Under the pieces are notes generated by a model. That model saw nothing but the letters and a program-made list of their open reading frames with translations, did not search any database and was not told the DNA's origin. This document shows, one piece after another, positions 25,956-35,228 of a stretch of 52,107 nucleotides of DNA. The stretch is taken from the NCBI RefSeq assembly GCF_014699005.1, contig NZ_JACWZY010000041.1:1-52107 (forward strand). The letters run 5' to 3'. Source of the stretch: Spirosoma profusum. Its GTDB lineage: Bacteria; Bacteroidota; Bacteroidia; Cytophagales; Spirosomataceae. A program made the translations under genes and the position numbers. The stretch's first letter is position 1; each line of letters begins with the position of its first letter.

Positions 25956-26498
25956 ATCCTGAACCTCTTTCAATGGTTTCCACGGTTTTTTCGCCTGTTC
26001 TGCGTCTTTAGGATCGCCGGAACAGACGCGGCATAAATAGGTAATCTCAAGCGACCACCCTCTATCGGTATTTCCCAGTGCCAGCCGGATTTGCGTGCGG
26101 GGAGTTAGCCACGTAACGGTCTGAAGTTCGCCGACTTGCGCGGTTTTACCTTTGCCGTATTTATCTGTTATCAAGGCGGCTAAATCGACAGCAGTCTGTT
26201 TTACATCGGCTTCGGTAATGCCGGGCAATACGTAGTAATAATAGTTTGCCGACAGTAGCGAATCGCCATTGAACTCATACTCAAGCCCAACTTTCCGATC
26301 AGCCAGTGGTACACGGGTATACGTAATTTTCTCTTTTTTTACCGATGTAGGTTTTAGGGTGTCCGCATCTCTGACCTGTTTTGGCGAAAAACCCCAGCGC
26401 ACCTTCCTAACGTCGAATTCCTGCTGCGCCAGCAGTTGATTGATGACAAAGAATTGCAGAAGAAACAGTCCGATAATTCGGAATTGAATGGTTTTCAT
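25950..26498 (-). CDS. Exported protein of unknown function
   Basis: The 182-residue product starts at MKTIQFRIIGLFLLQ with a signal peptide ending near LAQQ. The mature part begins EFDVRKVRWGFSPKQV, a pattern I have seen in Bacteroidota proteins where a short WGxSxxxV motif precedes a beta-sheet domain; no family name is certain. Two cysteines occur near the end (LCRVCSG). A longer frame starting at 26579 would begin inside the upstream PEBP gene and is rejected. Confidence 0.65.
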   Translation of the reverse strand: MKTIQFRIIGLFLLQFFVINQLLAQQEFDVRKVRWGFSPKQVRDADTLKPTSVKKEKITYTRVPLADRKVGLEYEFNGDSLLSANYYYYVLPGITEADVKQTAVDLAALITDKYGKGKTAQVGELQTVTWLTPRTQIRLALGNTDRGWSLEITYLCRVCSGDPKDAEQAKKPWKPLKEVQDL

Positions 26499-26523
26499 AC
26501 GTATCAGATTAATCCCAGAACAG

Positions 26524-27126
26524 TTATTGCGGACGCTTAAACAAACCAACGTACCCAGCTTTTCCCAAAACGTGCCCATCGATGGCTTTTAAAACCGCCA
26601 CGCGCGTCTCTGAACCGCCCGAACTCGGTTTAACATCAAGTTTAATATCCAGCGCATACAGTTCAAAGACGTAGTGGTGCAAAGGCCCCGAGGCCGCAGC
26701 ACCCGGCCCCCGATAACCTGCCATAAACACATTCATCTGGAAACTACCATCAGCCAGTTGTGCGCCGGCCGGAACGCCTTCGGGCAGACTCGTCGCAGTA
26801 GCCGGAATATTCCACACCAGCCAATGCAGATTATCGTCGGTCGTTTTATTCCGGCTGACATCTACGTCATGCATGTGTAACACAAAACTTTGTGTTCCCG
26901 GTGGTACGTCCGACCAGCTCAAGGCTGGTGATGTTCCTCCGCCCGGTGCCGCGTTTGGTGCAGCCTGTGAAAATTTGACGGGAATGATTCCTCCATCAGA
27001 AAACGCGGTTGTCGTCAGGCGCATGGGTGGTAAAGCTGTTGACGAAGTCGGCGCTGTGTTTTGCTGAGCGTGTATCCTCGAAATCAGACTTATTAATAAC
27101 GTAATGGCAATTACTAGTTGATTCAT
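26524..27126 (-). CDS. YbhB/YbcL-type phosphatidylethanolamine-binding protein
   Basis: The 200-residue product has a signal peptide (to about residue 20, HAQ) and a PEBP/Raf-kinase-inhibitor-like fold: SPALSWSDVPPGTQSFVL, HWLVWNIP, GYRGPGAAA...HHYVFELYALD and HVLGKAGYVGLFKR. The PEBP ligand pocket residues DxD (HDVDV) and HxW are present. Bacterial YbhB-type proteins bind small ligands; their biological role is unsettled. The secreted protein gene downstream begins 25 bases later on the same strand. Confidence 0.9.
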   Translation of the reverse strand: MNQLVIAITLLISLISRIHAQQNTAPTSSTALPPMRLTTTAFSDGGIIPVKFSQAAPNAAPGGGTSPALSWSDVPPGTQSFVLHMHDVDVSRNKTTDDNLHWLVWNIPATATSLPEGVPAGAQLADGSFQMNVFMAGYRGPGAAASGPLHHYVFELYALDIKLDVKPSSGGSETRVAVLKAIDGHVLGKAGYVGLFKRPQ

Positions 27127-27279
27127 AGTAACATTAGGTTAAGAAATCCTTCTTTGTTAAGGTAACGTAGTGATTTAATCTAACAGGTACAATCGGAATC
27201 CGGAGATGATTGTTTTGCTAACGTATTGCTTTTGTGTCGTCTAACGTAACGTATCAGGCAATTGGCGAGTTGTTTTTGA

Positions 27280-28449
27280 CTACGTAGTGAACGATGAAAA
27301 GTTTGTTAGCTGAAAAGGCTTTATGTCAAATTCGGTACGTCCCTGCAAGGCTAGATCTGATAGAATTTGCCCGACCGCTGCCGAATGTTTAAACCCATGT
27401 CCCGAACAGGCCGACGCTAAAAGCACATCGGGATTGTTTGGGTAATGGTCAATGATGAAGTCGCCGTTGGGCGTCATGGTATATAAACAAACGACTGATT
27501 TAACGCAACTTGGCCCAATTCCCACGAAGTTAGGCGCTACGTATTGCTCATACATTTTTTGAATCTCCAGATTACTAACCGTTCGATTTACGTCATCTGG
27601 CAACGTAGTATGTTCGAACGTTTCGGTCGCGACTTTAAGCCCGCCTTCTGGTCCATTAATCGCCGGGAAACCATAAACGCCCCGATCATTCAGAATAAAA
27701 ATTGGCAGTTTATCGGGTGTAAATTGATCATATTCACCCTGAATGTCAAACCAGTATAAAACCTGACGATAGACCCTGAGCAGATCGGCACAGGGCGTGT
27801 TACGTAGCGATTCGGTGATCCAACTTCCTGTAGTAAGTATCAATTTTCGAGTTTGATACGTTGCTTTGTCGGTTCGAACAATAACTCCGTCTACGGTTGA
27901 TTCAAATGAAACCATTCTTTCCTGCGTATGAACGGACGCGCCATTTTTTCGGGCCTGATCAAGCTGAACAGCTATACAGCGTTCGGGTTTTAAAAATCCA
28001 GCTTCCTGTTCATAATAACCAACTTCATTCGGCTGAAACTGAAATTGCGGGAATTCCTGACGTAGCGTTTCTGTATCAAGAATTCGGTGATCAATCCCGA
28101 ACCGCTCTGCGGCCTCAATGGTGGTCGTAAGCCAACCGGATTTGTTACGTGTTCGTACCGATGAGTCGCGCTGCCCGACAAAAAGTCCACCCGTAATGGT
28201 TAGAAGTTCTTCGCCCGAAAGCTGTTCGAGTGCTCGCCAGATCTGATAGGAACGTAGCGTCAATGGCACAAAATGCAGCCCTTCGCCAATGGCCTGCCGC
28301 GTGATTCGGGTATCGCCGTGGGTCGAACCTAACGTATGCGGAGGATCGAACTGGTCAATTCCTGCTACGTTGGGCGTTTGTCTGGAAAGCTGATAAAGTG
28401 CTGCGCTACCCATTGCCCCTAAGCCTGTTACAATCGCGTCAAGAATCAT
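27280..28449 (-). CDS. solA: N-methyl-L-tryptophan/sarcosine oxidase-like flavoenzyme
   Basis: The 389-residue protein has the FAD-binding motif GLGAMGSAAL at the N-terminus (after MILDAIVTG). Further along are GSTHGDTRITRQAIGEG and, near residue 330, SVVCLYTMTPNGDFIIDHYP, in which the Cys of CLYT is the covalent flavin attachment site of monomeric sarcosine oxidase and MTOX. These enzymes demethylate N-methyl amino acids, giving formaldehyde and hydrogen peroxide. Length matches the family. An ATG at 28461 is the upstream alternative. It is a single gene, divergent from the DUF4886 gene. Confidence 0.88.
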   Translation of the reverse strand: MILDAIVTGLGAMGSAALYQLSRQTPNVAGIDQFDPPHTLGSTHGDTRITRQAIGEGLHFVPLTLRSYQIWRALEQLSGEELLTITGGLFVGQRDSSVRTRNKSGWLTTTIEAAERFGIDHRILDTETLRQEFPQFQFQPNEVGYYEQEAGFLKPERCIAVQLDQARKNGASVHTQERMVSFESTVDGVIVRTDKATYQTRKLILTTGSWITESLRNTPCADLLRVYRQVLYWFDIQGEYDQFTPDKLPIFILNDRGVYGFPAINGPEGGLKVATETFEHTTLPDDVNRTVSNLEIQKMYEQYVAPNFVGIGPSCVKSVVCLYTMTPNGDFIIDHYPNNPDVLLASACSGHGFKHSAAVGQILSDLALQGRTEFDIKPFQLTNFSSFTT

Positions 28450-28554
28450 ATCTGTAATCAATTAAGCCGTTATATGGGTAAAGAAATGACTAAATCGGTT
28501 TAGGTTTTAGAGAAAAGTTACTACGAACCTGTTTAAACTTTTATGTTAGAGCCG

Positions 28555-28610
28555 TTTTGTCATGCTGAGGCACGAAGCATTAAAATGCTTCGTGCCTCAG
28601 CATGACAAAA
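28555..28610. repeat. Perfect palindrome, GTCATGCTGAGGCACGAAG family
   Basis: 27-bp perfect arms (28555-28581 and 28584-28610) with a two-base centre lie between two divergent genes, so it is not at a normal terminator position. The arm is a relative of the repeat at 3811-3892. The 240-base gap holds no other clear element. Confidence 0.85.
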
Positions 28611-28701
28611 ACTCCTCGTTTTAAGCGTGTATCTGAAATTCAAAGCTTATTCATAACCAACAACTTAACTCAGGAATTTAACAAGCCTTTGTAATTTAAA
28701 A

Positions 28702-29649
28702 ATGATCAAAGTCAGCCCCATCTCCCGAAGGACATTCATTCTTTTCTTAATTCTCTTCTCTGTCGAAGTTACGTTTTCACTGGCACAATCGAGCGGCAGC
28801 GAAAAACCGTTGCGTCTGTTTATGATTGGGAATAGCTTTTCGCAAAATGCATCGAAATATTTACCTGAGTTGAGCAAAGAAGGTGGTCACGCCTTAGTGA
28901 TCGGGCGAGCCGAAATTGGTGGTAGTTCGCTGCAACGGCACTGGGACCATGCCGAAGCGGCCGAACGAAACCCCGATGATCCTCAGGGAAAACCATACAA
29001 CGGGAAATCACTGAAAACGCTGTTATCGGATGGCGTTTGGGATATTGTTACCATCCAACAGGCCTCCATACTGTCCGGCGATGTAGAAACGTATCGTCCC
29101 TACGCCCAAAAGCTGTACGACTACGTTAAAAAACTACAGCCAAATGCAAAAGTAGTCTTTCACCAGACTTGGGCGTATCGAACTGACTCAAAGGATTTTA
29201 GCCGGATTGCTACTGGAGATTCCGCAAAGAGTGCAGAGCAAATGTGGGCGAAATCTAGAGCGGCTTATCATACCATTGCCGATGAATTGGGGATTCCGAT
29301 TATTCCGAATGGCGATGCTTTCTGGAAAATCAACTCCAGTTCGAAATGGGCCTATCACAAAGACGATACGTTCGATTCGAAACAGGCAAAGTCACCAGCT
29401 TTACCTGACCAAACGCACTCATTACATGTGGGTTATCGCTGGGATAAAGACAAATTGGCTTTTGATTCTCATCATGCCAACGCGGCTGGCTGCTACTTAG
29501 GCGGGTTAGTTTGGTACAGTTTTCTCTTTCGGGAATCGCCCGTCAAATTGACTTTCAAGCCCGATGAGGTGGACACTGATTTCGCCCGCCAATTGAGAAA
29601 AGTTGCCTGGAAAACGGTAAAAAAGGAGAAAAAGGCAAAAATAAAGTGA
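28702..29649 (+). CDS. DUF4886/SGNH-like exported protein
   Basis: The 315-residue product has a signal peptide (to about residue 29, LAQS), then the block LFMIGNSFSQNASKYLPEL. That is a GNS variant of the GDS nucleophile block of SGNH hydrolases. The C-terminal DSHHANAAGCYLGGLVWYS carries the Asp/His pair. This arrangement is typical of DUF4886. Family members are exported and often near carbohydrate genes; a deacetylase or esterase role is likely but unproven. The basic tail (KKEKKAKIK) is unusual. A T-rich hairpin terminator follows. Confidence 0.85.
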   Translation: MIKVSPISRRTFILFLILFSVEVTFSLAQSSGSEKPLRLFMIGNSFSQNASKYLPELSKEGGHALVIGRAEIGGSSLQRHWDHAEAAERNPDDPQGKPYNGKSLKTLLSDGVWDIVTIQQASILSGDVETYRPYAQKLYDYVKKLQPNAKVVFHQTWAYRTDSKDFSRIATGDSAKSAEQMWAKSRAAYHTIADELGIPIIPNGDAFWKINSSSKWAYHKDDTFDSKQAKSPALPDQTHSLHVGYRWDKDKLAFDSHHANAAGCYLGGLVWYSFLFRESPVKLTFKPDEVDTDFARQLRKVAWKTVKKEKKAKIK

Positions 29650-29725
29650 AAAATAAAGCTCAATCTGTTTCAGCCTACACAATAAAGCAGATGAATCAGC
29701 GTTTTTAGAGAGTTAAGTTTCTTCT

Positions 29726-29755
29726 GCTCCAGTAGGTCAACTGCTGGAGCTTTTT
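29726..29755 (+). terminator. Rho-independent terminator
   Basis: GCTCCAGTAG (29726-29735) pairs with CTGCTGGAGC (29741-29750) around GTCAA with one G-T pair, followed by a T-run. It ends the DUF4886 transcript and lies just beyond the histidine-kinase stop. Confidence 0.85.
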
Positions 29756-29760
29756 CTTTT

Positions 29761-31035
29761 TTACGCAAATCCGATTCGAAACTCTGTCCAGCCGTCATCA
29801 TTGGTTCCGAGTGAAAACGTAAATTGGTGACTCAATAACACTTCGCGGGTGAGCGTCAGTCCAATTCCCTGTCCTTCGGGCTTTGTGCTATAAAAAGGAT
29901 TGAACAGATTTCCCGCTACGTCATCCGAAATAATCTGCCCATTATCGCGAATGAGCAATTGTTCAGACGCACTGATAATTTCAACGTATTGCCCTGACGT
30001 ACAAGCTTCAATTGCGTTTTTCACTACGTTCAGAAGCACCTGCTCTAGCTGCTCCACATCGACAGTCTGAACGTTTGGCTCATCGGCCAGAATAGTTAAC
30101 GTAACACCTCGACCCTCGGCCAATGGCTGCATGAGTCGCGCTACGTTACGGGCAATGCCGCTTACATCAGCGGGTTGTTTCTGCGGTTGAGGCAGTCGCA
30201 CTACGTCGGCAAATCGGCGCATGAATCGATTTAATCGGTCGTTACGTTCAATCGCGACTTTCACAGCATGCTGCACATCGGGTTCACTAACGTAAGAATG
30301 TGTTACGTCGAGAATCGAGTTGACGGCTCCTATCGAGTTGTTGACTTCGTGCGCCATCATCCGAATGACTTTGCTGTAGGATTTTTTTTCCGTAGCCAGG
30401 ATTTCGGGGGTCAATTCTTCGATAATCAGGAACGACCGCCGGAAACCTCTATCCATAAAATTGGCCCGAAGTACTTTGTAGGTTTCGATGCCGTTTGGCT
30501 TCATAATCCGCGACTCGCCATCGGCCAGATCGGCCACCTGCGCCAGCAGCGAATACCCTAACGCGTCCAGTGGTTTGCCCACTACGTCGTCGGATTGTAC
30601 CGATAATAACGTACTGGCCCGTGGATTGACAGACGCAACATTTCCATCGAAATCAAAAATCAGAATGGCGATGGGCGCTGCTTCGATGAGTTTGTTCAGA
30701 AAAAATTGCTGTTCCACCTGTCGGGTTCGTTCCAGTCGGAGCTGGTCAATCATGAGATTATATACCGTTATGAGTTCGTCAACTTCCTGATTACCCGTCG
30801 TCACAAATTTGACCGTAAAGTCCTTATCCCGAATGGCTTCGATGCCTGACGCTATAAATTCAGACGGCTGCTGAAAGGATCGGTAAATCTGTATGGCGAA
30901 GAAAATAGAGAGTAAAAGACCAACTTCACTGGCAATAAACAGCAGCTTGTCCTGACGTAGCACGACAAAAAGCAGCCCAGTAATTGCTACGTGTACTGTA
31001 ATGATATACAGGATATAACGAGTTCGAAAGCTCAT
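29761..31035 (-). CDS. Sensor histidine kinase with PAS domain
   Basis: The 424-residue kinase has two membrane helices near the N-terminus (about 5-22 and 28-50), a HAMP-like linker, a PAS domain (about 110-210) and a HisKA/HATPase core. The phosphorylated His is His229 in MMAHEVNNSIGAV. The N box is NVVKNAIEA, G1 is DNGQII and the F/G2 boxes are NPFYSTKPEGQGIGL. It should phosphorylate the sigma-54 response regulator encoded just upstream. An ATG at 31062 is the longer alternative. It is the last gene of the export operon. Confidence 0.9.
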   Translation of the reverse strand: MSFRTRYILYIITVHVAITGLLFVVLRQDKLLFIASEVGLLLSIFFAIQIYRSFQQPSEFIASGIEAIRDKDFTVKFVTTGNQEVDELITVYNLMIDQLRLERTRQVEQQFFLNKLIEAAPIAILIFDFDGNVASVNPRASTLLSVQSDDVVGKPLDALGYSLLAQVADLADGESRIMKPNGIETYKVLRANFMDRGFRRSFLIIEELTPEILATEKKSYSKVIRMMAHEVNNSIGAVNSILDVTHSYVSEPDVQHAVKVAIERNDRLNRFMRRFADVVRLPQPQKQPADVSGIARNVARLMQPLAEGRGVTLTILADEPNVQTVDVEQLEQVLLNVVKNAIEACTSGQYVEIISASEQLLIRDNGQIISDDVAGNLFNPFYSTKPEGQGIGLTLTREVLLSHQFTFSLGTNDDGWTEFRIGFA

Positions 31036-31127
31036 GCCTGATCGGACCGCCGACGCGGCCAAGATTTTTACAAGATTAAACGGATTTACCAGAAGTTGGC
31101 TACGTCGGGAAGGCGAAACAAATCCTG

Positions 31128-32522
31128 TTAATTAGTAAAATCATCGAAATCCTGGCGATCCGACGTATCAGTCAGACTTATTCCAAATTTCTCCAATCGG
31201 CGATAGAGAGCAAAACGCGTGATCCCCAGTGCCCGAGCCACCTTCGCTACCTGATTGTGATGATACGTCATCGCCCGCTGAATCATCTGGTACTCCATCT
31301 CCTCCAGTGTCATGGTGCCCACTTGAGGCAGGGTTGGCGTGGATGGCAGGGTTTGTGGAAGGTTTCGCTCAAAATCGTCGGATTGGAGTTCGTCGTTAGG
31401 CGATAGCAGGACGGTGCGCTCAACGATGTTTTTCAATTGACGGATATTTCCGGGTAACGTTAGATTTTTCAGCCATTTCTGAGCCGCCGAACTCACCCGC
31501 AGATCAGGACGATTGTAAATGGTTTTCAGGTTGTTGACAAAGTAATTGACCAGTAATGGAATATCACCCGAACGTTCTCGGAGGGAGGGCAGCCGGACGG
31601 TAATCAGATTAATTCGGTAATACAAATCTTCGCGAAACTGTCCTTTGCCGACCATTTCTTCCAGATTGCGGTTGGTGGCGCAGATGACACGCACATCTAC
31701 CGTCTTCGATTTGCTGCTCCCGAGTGGCTCAAACGTTCGATCCTGCAATACACGTAACAGTTTAACCTGACTGCCCGGATCAAGATCGCCGATTTCGTCC
31801 AGGAAAATGGAGCCTTTATTCGCTAGTTCAAATCGACCAACCCGATCTGTTTTGGCATCGGTATAAGCACCGCGCACATGGCCGAACAGTTCGCTTTCGA
31901 ACAACGTACTGGAAATACCGCCCAGGTTGACTTTCACGAATGGCTGGCGTTTTCGGCGGCTGTTATGGTGAATGGCTTCGGCAATCAGCTCTTTTCCTGT
32001 ACCACTTTCGCCGGTGATGAGAACAGGCGCATCAGTCGGTGCTACACGTCCAATAGTCGATAGTATATTCAGCAACGTAGCATCTTCACCAATAATGTTA
32101 TCGAACTGAAACTGCTGGTCGAGTTTACGACGACCGGGCGACGTAGTGGGCAACTGTGCCAGATTAAGTGCAGTACGTACCGATTGAACAAGATGGTCGT
32201 TTTGCCAGGGCTTTGTAATAAAATCCCTCGCTCCGGCTTTCATCCCTTCCACGGCAAGGTCGATACTTCCCCAGCCCGTAATCAGAATCACCGGTACGTT
32301 CGGTAGTCGTTCCCGAATCCGACGTAGCAACCGCAATCCATCATCTCCCGACGTATCAATCGAGAAATTCATATCCAGCAAAATAACCTCAGGTGTTTCT
32401 TCGGCCAGTACGTCGAACGTCTCGAATGGTCCATCGGCCAGACGCACGGCAAAACCTTCTTTCCTAAACAGCAAGGAAAGTGAAGTTTGAATGGCGATAT
32501 CGTCGTCGATGATGAGAAGCAT
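31128..32522 (-). CDS. NtrC-type sigma-54 response regulator
   Basis: The 464-residue protein has a receiver domain with acidic pocket DDD (6-8) and phospho-acceptor Asp50, an AAA+ domain with GESGTGKE and the Walker B element GSIFLDEIGDL, and a Fis-type HTH (VAKVARALGITRFALYRRL). The sigma-54-contacting loop reads GAYTDA rather than GAFTGA. It should activate transcription from -24/-12 promoters after phosphorylation by the neighbouring kinase. It lies in the same leftward block as the export genes, and a sigma-54-like promoter with an inverted repeat precedes the first gene. Confidence 0.93.
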   Translation of the reverse strand: MLLIIDDDIAIQTSLSLLFRKEGFAVRLADGPFETFDVLAEETPEVILLDMNFSIDTSGDDGLRLLRRIRERLPNVPVILITGWGSIDLAVEGMKAGARDFITKPWQNDHLVQSVRTALNLAQLPTTSPGRRKLDQQFQFDNIIGEDATLLNILSTIGRVAPTDAPVLITGESGTGKELIAEAIHHNSRRKRQPFVKVNLGGISSTLFESELFGHVRGAYTDAKTDRVGRFELANKGSIFLDEIGDLDPGSQVKLLRVLQDRTFEPLGSSKSKTVDVRVICATNRNLEEMVGKGQFREDLYYRINLITVRLPSLRERSGDIPLLVNYFVNNLKTIYNRPDLRVSSAAQKWLKNLTLPGNIRQLKNIVERTVLLSPNDELQSDDFERNLPQTLPSTPTLPQVGTMTLEEMEYQMIQRAMTYHHNQVAKVARALGITRFALYRRLEKFGISLTDTSDRQDFDDFTN

Positions 32523-32529
32523 AGTTCTG

Positions 32530-32643
32530 AACCAAGATTTTTACAAGATTCAAAAGATTAAACAGGATTTTAAAGATTTTTAGGATGTATAAAAGGGGTC
32601 AGCAATCTTGTTTAATCTTTTGAATTTTGTAAAAATCCTGGTT
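32530..32643. repeat. Imperfect 40-base-arm inverted repeat
   Basis: Arms 32530-32569 and 32604-32643 pair with three mismatches. The words AAGATTTTTACAAGATT and AAAAGATTAAACA recur, the former also at 31061-31077. It fills the gap between the second permease and the regulator and may end the export-gene transcript partly. Confidence 0.8.
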
Positions 32644-32662
32644 AAGACATGCCAGTTCAGAA

Positions 32663-33817
32663 TTACTCTTCGTGTAACGCCACTGCCGGTTGAATCAGCG
32701 CGGCCTGTCGACTGGGGAACAAGGCGCATAACGTAACGATGGCATAAATAATCAGCACCGCAATAATAATAGCCGTTACGTAAACACCCGCCTTTACGTC
32801 GAATACATTTAATAATGGAAACTGAATGGCAAAGAGCAAACCGATCAGCATGGCGAACGTAGCGAGTACCCAGATTTCGCCGATGAATTGCGTTGAAATA
32901 CCACTGCCGGTGGCCCCCATCGCCCGTCGCAGTCCGATTTCGCCCCGGCGTTTAGCGATGCTTAGATTCAAGACTCCGAATAGACCGAGCGCTACGTTGA
33001 TCAGCAGAAAAGTACACACAACCAATGCAATGATAACTGGTACCAGCACCAGGTTATGCTGATTTTTCCGCGAATCGGCCAGGTAGTCGACCTCTACACT
33101 CCAGCCCGTTACCATCGACGCAATGTCTTTTACAATTTTCGCTTCAAAAACGGCGTCGGTACCGGGTTTTACGCGCATCAGCATGGTATCGTTCCAGGTT
33201 TCATTGACCTTAACCAGTTCAAAGATTGCTGGTTTATCCGACATAAATTCGCCTTTCGCCTTGAATTTATCGACTACCCCAACCACCCGAAACTTATCAC
33301 TAAGGACTTTCCCTAATGGATTTTCGTCGCTGAACAAGGCTTCTTTTAGCTTCTTATTAATGACAATGGGTTTGTATTTGCCCACGCTATCCACGTTTCG
33401 ATACCAGCTACCAGCCGTCATCGGAATGTCAAGAACTTTGGCGAAATCTTCATCCGTGACGTAGAAATCGGGGTGTGCTTTCCGTTTATTATATTCAATG
33501 CCATTGTTCATCTGGTTGGCCGAAAAGGGGAAATTACCACTCATCCGCGACACAGACTCCACCTCAGGATACGCCTTCAGCCGCTGCAATATGCGTTGTT
33601 GTTTATCAGCGATGCTAACTGTATCCTGATTATTTCTCAGGCCAATAGCCCAGACGTTCTCGTACGTAAACCCAAGTGGTTCCCGGTAATTACCGACGTT
33701 AATGACAATCAAGGTTGCCAGTCCAAACAGCACTAAAAACGAAGCCCATATTTCCACGATCAGCAGCGCGTGTGACTTCTTCTTATTCCAGATGAGTTTA
33801 AAGAGATGAGGGATCAT
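32663..33817 (-). CDS. MacB/FtsX-type ABC permease (second copy)
   Basis: The 384-residue permease has an N-terminal helix (about 20-42), a large periplasmic domain and three C-terminal helices. ISTQFIGEIWVLATFAML and the segment RRGEIGLRRAMGAT are typical of FtsX/MacB permeases. It would pair with the other permease and the ATPase to drive mechanotransmission across the periplasm. The start at MIPHLFKLIWNKKKS is chosen because the longer frame (33868) runs into the spacer repeat. The family cannot tell what is exported. Confidence 0.88.
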   Translation of the reverse strand: MIPHLFKLIWNKKKSHALLIVEIWASFLVLFGLATLIVINVGNYREPLGFTYENVWAIGLRNNQDTVSIADKQQRILQRLKAYPEVESVSRMSGNFPFSANQMNNGIEYNKRKAHPDFYVTDEDFAKVLDIPMTAGSWYRNVDSVGKYKPIVINKKLKEALFSDENPLGKVLSDKFRVVGVVDKFKAKGEFMSDKPAIFELVKVNETWNDTMLMRVKPGTDAVFEAKIVKDIASMVTGWSVEVDYLADSRKNQHNLVLVPVIIALVVCTFLLINVALGLFGVLNLSIAKRRGEIGLRRAMGATGSGISTQFIGEIWVLATFAMLIGLLFAIQFPLLNVFDVKAGVYVTAIIIAVLIIYAIVTLCALFPSRQAALIQPAVALHEE

Positions 33818-33820
33818 GAT

Positions 33821-33890
33821 AAAGAGTGAATGAGCGAAAGAGTGAAGGGCTAGCGCGAAAACAAGCAATCGGATGGCTTTCGCTCTTTAA
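33821..33890. repeat. Spacer repeat with GAGCGAAAG words
   Basis: GAGCGAAAG (from 33832) pairs with CTTTCGCTC near 33880. The upstream permease stop (33887-33889) lies in the right arm. AGTGAAGGGCTAGCGC (33841-33856) is repeated exactly at 35180-35195. Confidence 0.7.
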
Positions 33891-35131
33891 GATTTTAGCG
33901 CTTCAGCGATATTAAGTTTCGACATGCGGAGGGCAGGGAGAACACCCGACAGGAGTCCAAAAACCAGGCAAACTAATAGACTAACCAGAAACACATTCAG
34001 GTTGATGGTCAGGTCGGCGTAAGCAATCCAGCCACTTTCATTGATAAGATGGATGATAACGCTGGCAAAGACTAACGCAATAGCACCACCGATAAACGTA
34101 ATGAATATGTTTTCGACAATAAACTGCCAGACCAATGTTTTGACAGGTGCTCCGAAAGCCTTTCGAATGCCAATTTCCGAAGCTCGTTCCATGATGCGAC
34201 TGACGTTGATATTCACCAGATTGATAGCGGGCAAACCCATCAACATCAGCATGATAAAGGTGACGACACCGAAAAAAATAGCATTAAGATTACTCGATTC
34301 GCCAAGAATGGTTCCAATGAAATTCTCCGCATAGGGCTGACAACCAACATTCACTACACCATACTTAAATCCATCTTCAACGCCGGGTAACGGAATTCGG
34401 TCGATCCGGCCCTGAAATTCTTCCTGAATGGCTGCAAAATCAGATTTGTTCTTGGCGAGTATGATACAGACGTACCCACCCCGCATACCACTACGTTGGT
34501 AATTACTTTTGGGTGTTGTGTAAGGAAAATAAATATCCGAATAGCTGAACGGTCGAGTGATAGGTCCACTTCTGACCACGCCAATCACCCGATATCGGAT
34601 GTTTTCGACTTCAATCTCCCTTCCCACAGCCGACTCCGTTCCTTCAAAATATTGCTTTTTCAAATCGTCGGTAATCACCGCTACGTAGTCACCATTGGCA
34701 ATATTTTGTTCATTGTAGGGTTTGCCTTCCAAAAATTCGAAGCCGTTAACGTACCAGAAATCTGCGTCTGTAAACTTCGTGTTCAGTTTTATTTTCTGCG
34801 AACCAACGTACGCATTCGAGCTGTTGACGAACGTGCAGATGGTTACCCGTTCAGGCGTTTTCAGCGTTTTCACGAAATCCGTCAGAAACTTGAAACTCAT
34901 CGGCCCCGAACTCCGGGAAGTTTGGCTCGAATCCCGCATATCCATCTGCATGATATACAGTGACCGGTCCCGCCGAACTTCCGGATAATGAGTTCCCAAA
35001 AGATGGTCGAGGAAAGAAGTCAGCACCATTAACACGGTCAGTGTCAGGCTGATGCCAAACAACGTAATGAAGGTATAGAACGGATGCCTCAGCAATACCT
35101 TCCAGGCAATTTTTATGTAGTTCAGTAGCAT
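33887..35131 (-). CDS. MacB/FtsX-type ABC permease (first copy)
   Basis: The 414-residue protein has an N-terminal helix (about 18-40), a periplasmic MacB-like core domain (about 45-270) and three helices at the C-terminus. A characteristic region is the segment INLVNINVSRIMERASEIGIR (landmark only), the FtsX consensus around ERxxEIGIRKAxGA. It sits between the ATPase gene and the second permease; both permeases are diverged rather than duplicates in tandem. Confidence 0.88.
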   Translation of the reverse strand: MLLNYIKIAWKVLLRHPFYTFITLFGISLTLTVLMVLTSFLDHLLGTHYPEVRRDRSLYIMQMDMRDSSQTSRSSGPMSFKFLTDFVKTLKTPERVTICTFVNSSNAYVGSQKIKLNTKFTDADFWYVNGFEFLEGKPYNEQNIANGDYVAVITDDLKKQYFEGTESAVGREIEVENIRYRVIGVVRSGPITRPFSYSDIYFPYTTPKSNYQRSGMRGGYVCIILAKNKSDFAAIQEEFQGRIDRIPLPGVEDGFKYGVVNVGCQPYAENFIGTILGESSNLNAIFFGVVTFIMLMLMGLPAINLVNINVSRIMERASEIGIRKAFGAPVKTLVWQFIVENIFITFIGGAIALVFASVIIHLINESGWIAYADLTINLNVFLVSLLVCLVFGLLSGVLPALRMSKLNIAEALKS

Positions 35132-35134
35132 AAT

Positions 35135-35228
35135 TAAAGAGCGAAATCGGACCGCCGATGCGGAGAGAATGAGCGAAAAAGTGAAGGGCTAGCGCTAGGA
35201 AAAGCTGCCGATTGGCATTCGCTCTTTA
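35135..35228. repeat. Spacer repeat after the ATPase gene
   Basis: TAAAGAGCGAA (35135-35145) pairs with TTCGCTCTTTA (35218-35228). The ATPase stop (35226-35228) forms the end of the right arm. It includes AGTGAAGGGCTAGCGC (35180-35195) and ATCGGACCGCCGATGCGG (35146-35163), both found in other spacers. Confidence 0.75.
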
